Under the pieces are notes generated by a model that ran no database searches, had not been told where the DNA came from, and saw only the letters and a list, made by a program, of their open reading frames with translations. Source: Verrucomicrobiota bacterium (lineage in GTDB: Bacteria > Verrucomicrobiota > Verrucomicrobiia > Limisphaerales > JACRJZ01). From it: 64,000 nt of DNA. The stretch is taken from the NCBI GenBank assembly GCA_016219875.1, contig JACRJZ010000060.1, positions 1 to 64,000 of the forward strand, given 5' to 3'. This document shows, in pieces, positions 61,681 to 64,000 of this stretch. Made by a program: the position numbers and the translations under genes. Within the stretch, counting starts at the first letter, position 1; every line of letters begins with the position of its first letter.

Positions 61681-63999
61681 TCAACACCCTTTCGGCAGAC
61701 TGGAACAGTGGCCGCTGGAGGAGCGCTCAAAGTGGACGGGGGAGACTGCCTCAGAGGAGCGTCGCCCAGGCACGGTGGGGCGCGGGCGCTCGAAACGCGC
61801 GTGGACCTCGAAGGCGAAGTTGTCCAGCACCTCGGCCTCCACCGGATCGCCGTTCAAAGAAAGCGTGAGACTGAGGAGCCGCTCCTGTTCGGCCACGTGG
61901 AAGAACTGCGCCTCGGCAATCTTGTTCGGCATACACTCCAGCGGGCCGACGCTGACCACGGCGTCGATGTGGCCCGCGCGCCATTCGTGGATCGGCACGC
62001 CCAGGGTGAGGGCCGCTTCGCCGCGCAGGTCCGGACGGAGATACGGCCCCACAGCGTCCAAGCCCGCCGTCACGGTGGCGCGCTCCGGCCAATTCAGATG
62101 CCGCGCCAGGCGGGCGTGCGTGAGATGCTGGATGCGCCGTTGCACCAGACTGGTAAGACGGTCGCCCAGGCTGACCTTGCTCTCCGCGCGCCGCGTGATG
62201 GCATCGGAGTATTCCAGCCATTCGTTGAACGGGGCGAGCTTCGCGCGCAAGCCACGGCGCTCCAGTTCCTCGATGATGAAGTTGTTGGCGAAGGCATCGC
62301 AGCGCACGTAAATCTCGCCCACCACAAGCACGGTCGGAACGCGCTTCGCTCCCCGCACCGCGGCGAACTCGGCCGCGGCTTCATCCAGAATCTTGCGCAC
62401 GCCGAAGAGCCGTCCGCTGGCAACCTGCCACAGCGAGTTGGCCAGGGACAAGTCTCCGGAGGCCGCGCGCTCCAGGTGCTGAAGAACGCACTCGAAGTGA
62501 CGCCGGTAAATGGCGTTGGCCGCGCCAGCGCGGGTTTCAACCGGGCGCACATCGTGCAGCGCGTCGAGAAGCAGGTCCGCCGCCATAACGGCGGTGAACA
62601 AAAGCGTGGAGAAGCCCGCCGGCATGTCGTCAAAGTAACCCGCATCCTGCAACGTCCAGATGCGGACGCGATCCGCCCAACCGAGACGCTGGAGGACGAT
62701 TTGATTCAGGAGATTGTAGGTGCCCTCGCGGCAGGGACCGTGGGTGCTGGGCATGAGCACGGCGAACCGCGCGTCCGAGTGCGGCTCGCGGGCCAGGCGC
62801 TTAAGGAGATTGCCCAGCGTGAGGCACATCGGCAGGCACTCCTTGCCGGACGTGTGCCGCCGGCCCAGGCGCAAGGATTCGGCATCGGGCTGCGGCAGGC
62901 ATTCCGCTTTCAGACCCGCGCCGCGGAAACAGGCGGCGACGAATTGCGCGCCTTCGCTGATCCACGGGACGAGCAACGTCTCGCCGCGCCGACGGATTTC
63001 CCCCATCGGCGTGGTGCGTTGCTGAAGCGCGGCGAACTCGTTCGGTTCTTCGCGCCGGCCAGCGGCCAAGTCCTGCGCCACGCAATGCAGGAACGCTTCG
63101 AGGCGCGTCTTGGTGCCGGCGTCGCCGGAGTGACCGTCGGTTTCGATCAGCGCGAACGGCTTGCCCTCCATGATGTGGGCGAAGAAGTGGAGGTTGAAGC
63201 TGTCCGGGCCACACGAGTAATTGCTGCAATACACCGCGTAGCAGCCCGGGGTGCGGCGGACTTGGTGGGCCGCGCGCAGGATGTGCTGGCCGTAGCTCCA
63301 ATACATGTCGCGGAACGTCGGCACTTCCTCGGCCACGGGGTAGCAGTCCACCGGGATGGCCAGCGCGCCTTGCTCGCGCAAGATGGCGGGGACGTTCGAG
63401 TTCAGGACCGTGTTGTAGATCGTGTAGGGCCGGCCGAGGACTACGACCGCCGTGAGGCCGTGCTCGCGGGCGAACGCCAACGCGCGGCGGCCAATGTCCA
63501 AGCGGGCTGCCTCAAACTTGGTTTGCGCTTCCAGGGCGAGCGCGTGCGCCCGCTGCCAGTTGTCTTCCGGTAAACCAAGTTGCTCCGCGAGCCGGCGGCA
63601 GCTTTCGAGGAACTCCGGCGAGCGCAGGTTGCCTTCGCCCGCGTCGATCAAAGGCGAAAGAAGCTGGCCGGGAATCTTGCGCCGCAAGTCCCAGCCCAGC
63701 ATGTCAGGACTGGCCTGCACGAGCGGACACGTCACGGCGTGCGGCTCGCCGTTCACGCGCGGCAGGCTGCGCACCATCGGCACGAAGAGGTAATCGGCGC
63801 CCGTCTCGGCCATGCGGCTGGCCAGGCCGTGGAACTGTTGCAGCGGCGCGCAGAACGGGACGTTGGCCTCGCGGATGCCGCGCTTGAGCATCGCGTGATC
63901 GCTGCCGCCCACGATCAGCAAGTCCAACCCCAACGCGCGCAGGAAGGTGGCGAAGAAGGGGAAGAGGCCCTTGAGCATGAACTCGTCGCTCAGGGCGAC
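61681..63999 (-). CDS. 2-hydroxyacyl-CoA dehydratase activase-type protein, N-terminus outside window
   Basis: The last 772 residues of a larger protein whose start lies beyond the window. Motifs such as YCSNYSCGPDSF, GKECLPMCLTLGN and THGPCREGTYN match the C-terminal (DUF2229 plus HgdB-like) part of giant BadF/BcrA-type activases, in which these cysteines bind an iron-sulphur cluster. Full-length members are about 1400 residues and also carry ASKHA ATPase domains at the N-terminus. They are predicted to drive energy-demanding electron transfer; the substrate here is unknown. Confidence 0.85.
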   Translation of the reverse strand, partial: VALSDEFMLKGLFPFFATFLRALGLDLLIVGGSDHAMLKRGIREANVPFCAPLQQFHGLASRMAETGADYLFVPMVRSLPRVNGEPHAVTCPLVQASPDMLGWDLRRKIPGQLLSPLIDAGEGNLRSPEFLESCRRLAEQLGLPEDNWQRAHALALEAQTKFEAARLDIGRRALAFAREHGLTAVVVLGRPYTIYNTVLNSNVPAILREQGALAIPVDCYPVAEEVPTFRDMYWSYGQHILRAAHQVRRTPGCYAVYCSNYSCGPDSFNLHFFAHIMEGKPFALIETDGHSGDAGTKTRLEAFLHCVAQDLAAGRREEPNEFAALQQRTTPMGEIRRRGETLLVPWISEGAQFVAACFRGAGLKAECLPQPDAESLRLGRRHTSGKECLPMCLTLGNLLKRLAREPHSDARFAVLMPSTHGPCREGTYNLLNQIVLQRLGWADRVRIWTLQDAGYFDDMPAGFSTLLFTAVMAADLLLDALHDVRPVETRAGAANAIYRRHFECVLQHLERAASGDLSLANSLWQVASGRLFGVRKILDEAAAEFAAVRGAKRVPTVLVVGEIYVRCDAFANNFIIEELERRGLRAKLAPFNEWLEYSDAITRRAESKVSLGDRLTSLVQRRIQHLTHARLARHLNWPERATVTAGLDAVGPYLRPDLRGEAALTLGVPIHEWRAGHIDAVVSVGPLECMPNKIAEAQFFHVAEQERLLSLTLSLNGDPVEAEVLDNFAFEVHARFERPRPTVPGRRSSEAVSPVHFERSSSGHCSSLPKGC

Positions 64000-64000
64000 G

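Overview
The window is a GC-rich, densely coding bacterial chromosome segment that looks like Verrucomicrobiota, most likely the Pedosphaerae/Limisphaerales side of the phylum. This is an inference. It rests on very large secreted proteins built from LamG, Ig-like, lamin-tail and CotH modules ending in an 'FYR' tail, an ECF sigma factor paired with a WD40 Ser/Thr kinase, XylR-type regulators, Gfo/Idh/MocA plus URO-D catabolic genes, and many dispersed palindromic repeats between genes. No rRNA, tRNA or CRISPR array was seen.

Layout. 1-13.9 kb: secreted or surface proteins around a XylR-like regulator. 14.3-23.0 kb: a minus-strand catabolic cluster (SDR, ROK kinase, URO-D family, SIS isomerase, MetE-like protein, metallo-beta-lactamase-fold hydrolase, two Gfo/Idh/MocA oxidoreductases), partly coupled by ATGA overlaps. 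23.3-24.2 kb: a CDF metal transporter. 24.4-32.0 kb: ECF sigma factor, Ser/Thr kinase with WD40 propeller, and a large secreted protein. 32.3-35.2 kb: an MlaEFD-type lipid-transport operon whose ATPase has degenerate catalytic motifs. 35.3-37.2 kb: HflX and a zinc-ribbon protein. 37.2-53.0 kb: a 13-gene minus-strand operon encoding two complete sets of a membrane complex related to complex I and group 4 hydrogenases, headed by a PTS-EIIA/helix-turn-helix protein. 53.1-54.5 kb: an iron-type alcohol dehydrogenase and a small monooxygenase-like protein that may share that transcript. 54.9-57.3 kb: a copper P-type ATPase. 57.4-61.3 kb: the dnaX-ybaB-recR housekeeping group with a HAD phosphatase and a small membrane ORF. 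61.7-64.0 kb: the C-terminal part of a 2-hydroxyacyl-CoA dehydratase activase-type protein running off the window.

The most notable system is the double complex at 37.2-53.0 kb. Both large subunits lack the CxxC pairs that bind the NiFe centre, so these resemble 'energy-converting hydrogenase-related' (Ehr) complexes rather than hydrogenases. Two membrane modules are followed by two peripheral modules in the order membrane-1, membrane-2, peripheral-A, peripheral-B.

The second notable theme is repeats. Several palindromic families recur between genes, and at least four genes carry such sequence in frame within their coding region (URO-D protein, the NuoB-like subunit at 39.5-40.4 kb, ROK kinase, MetE-like protein), reminiscent of Rickettsia palindromic elements.
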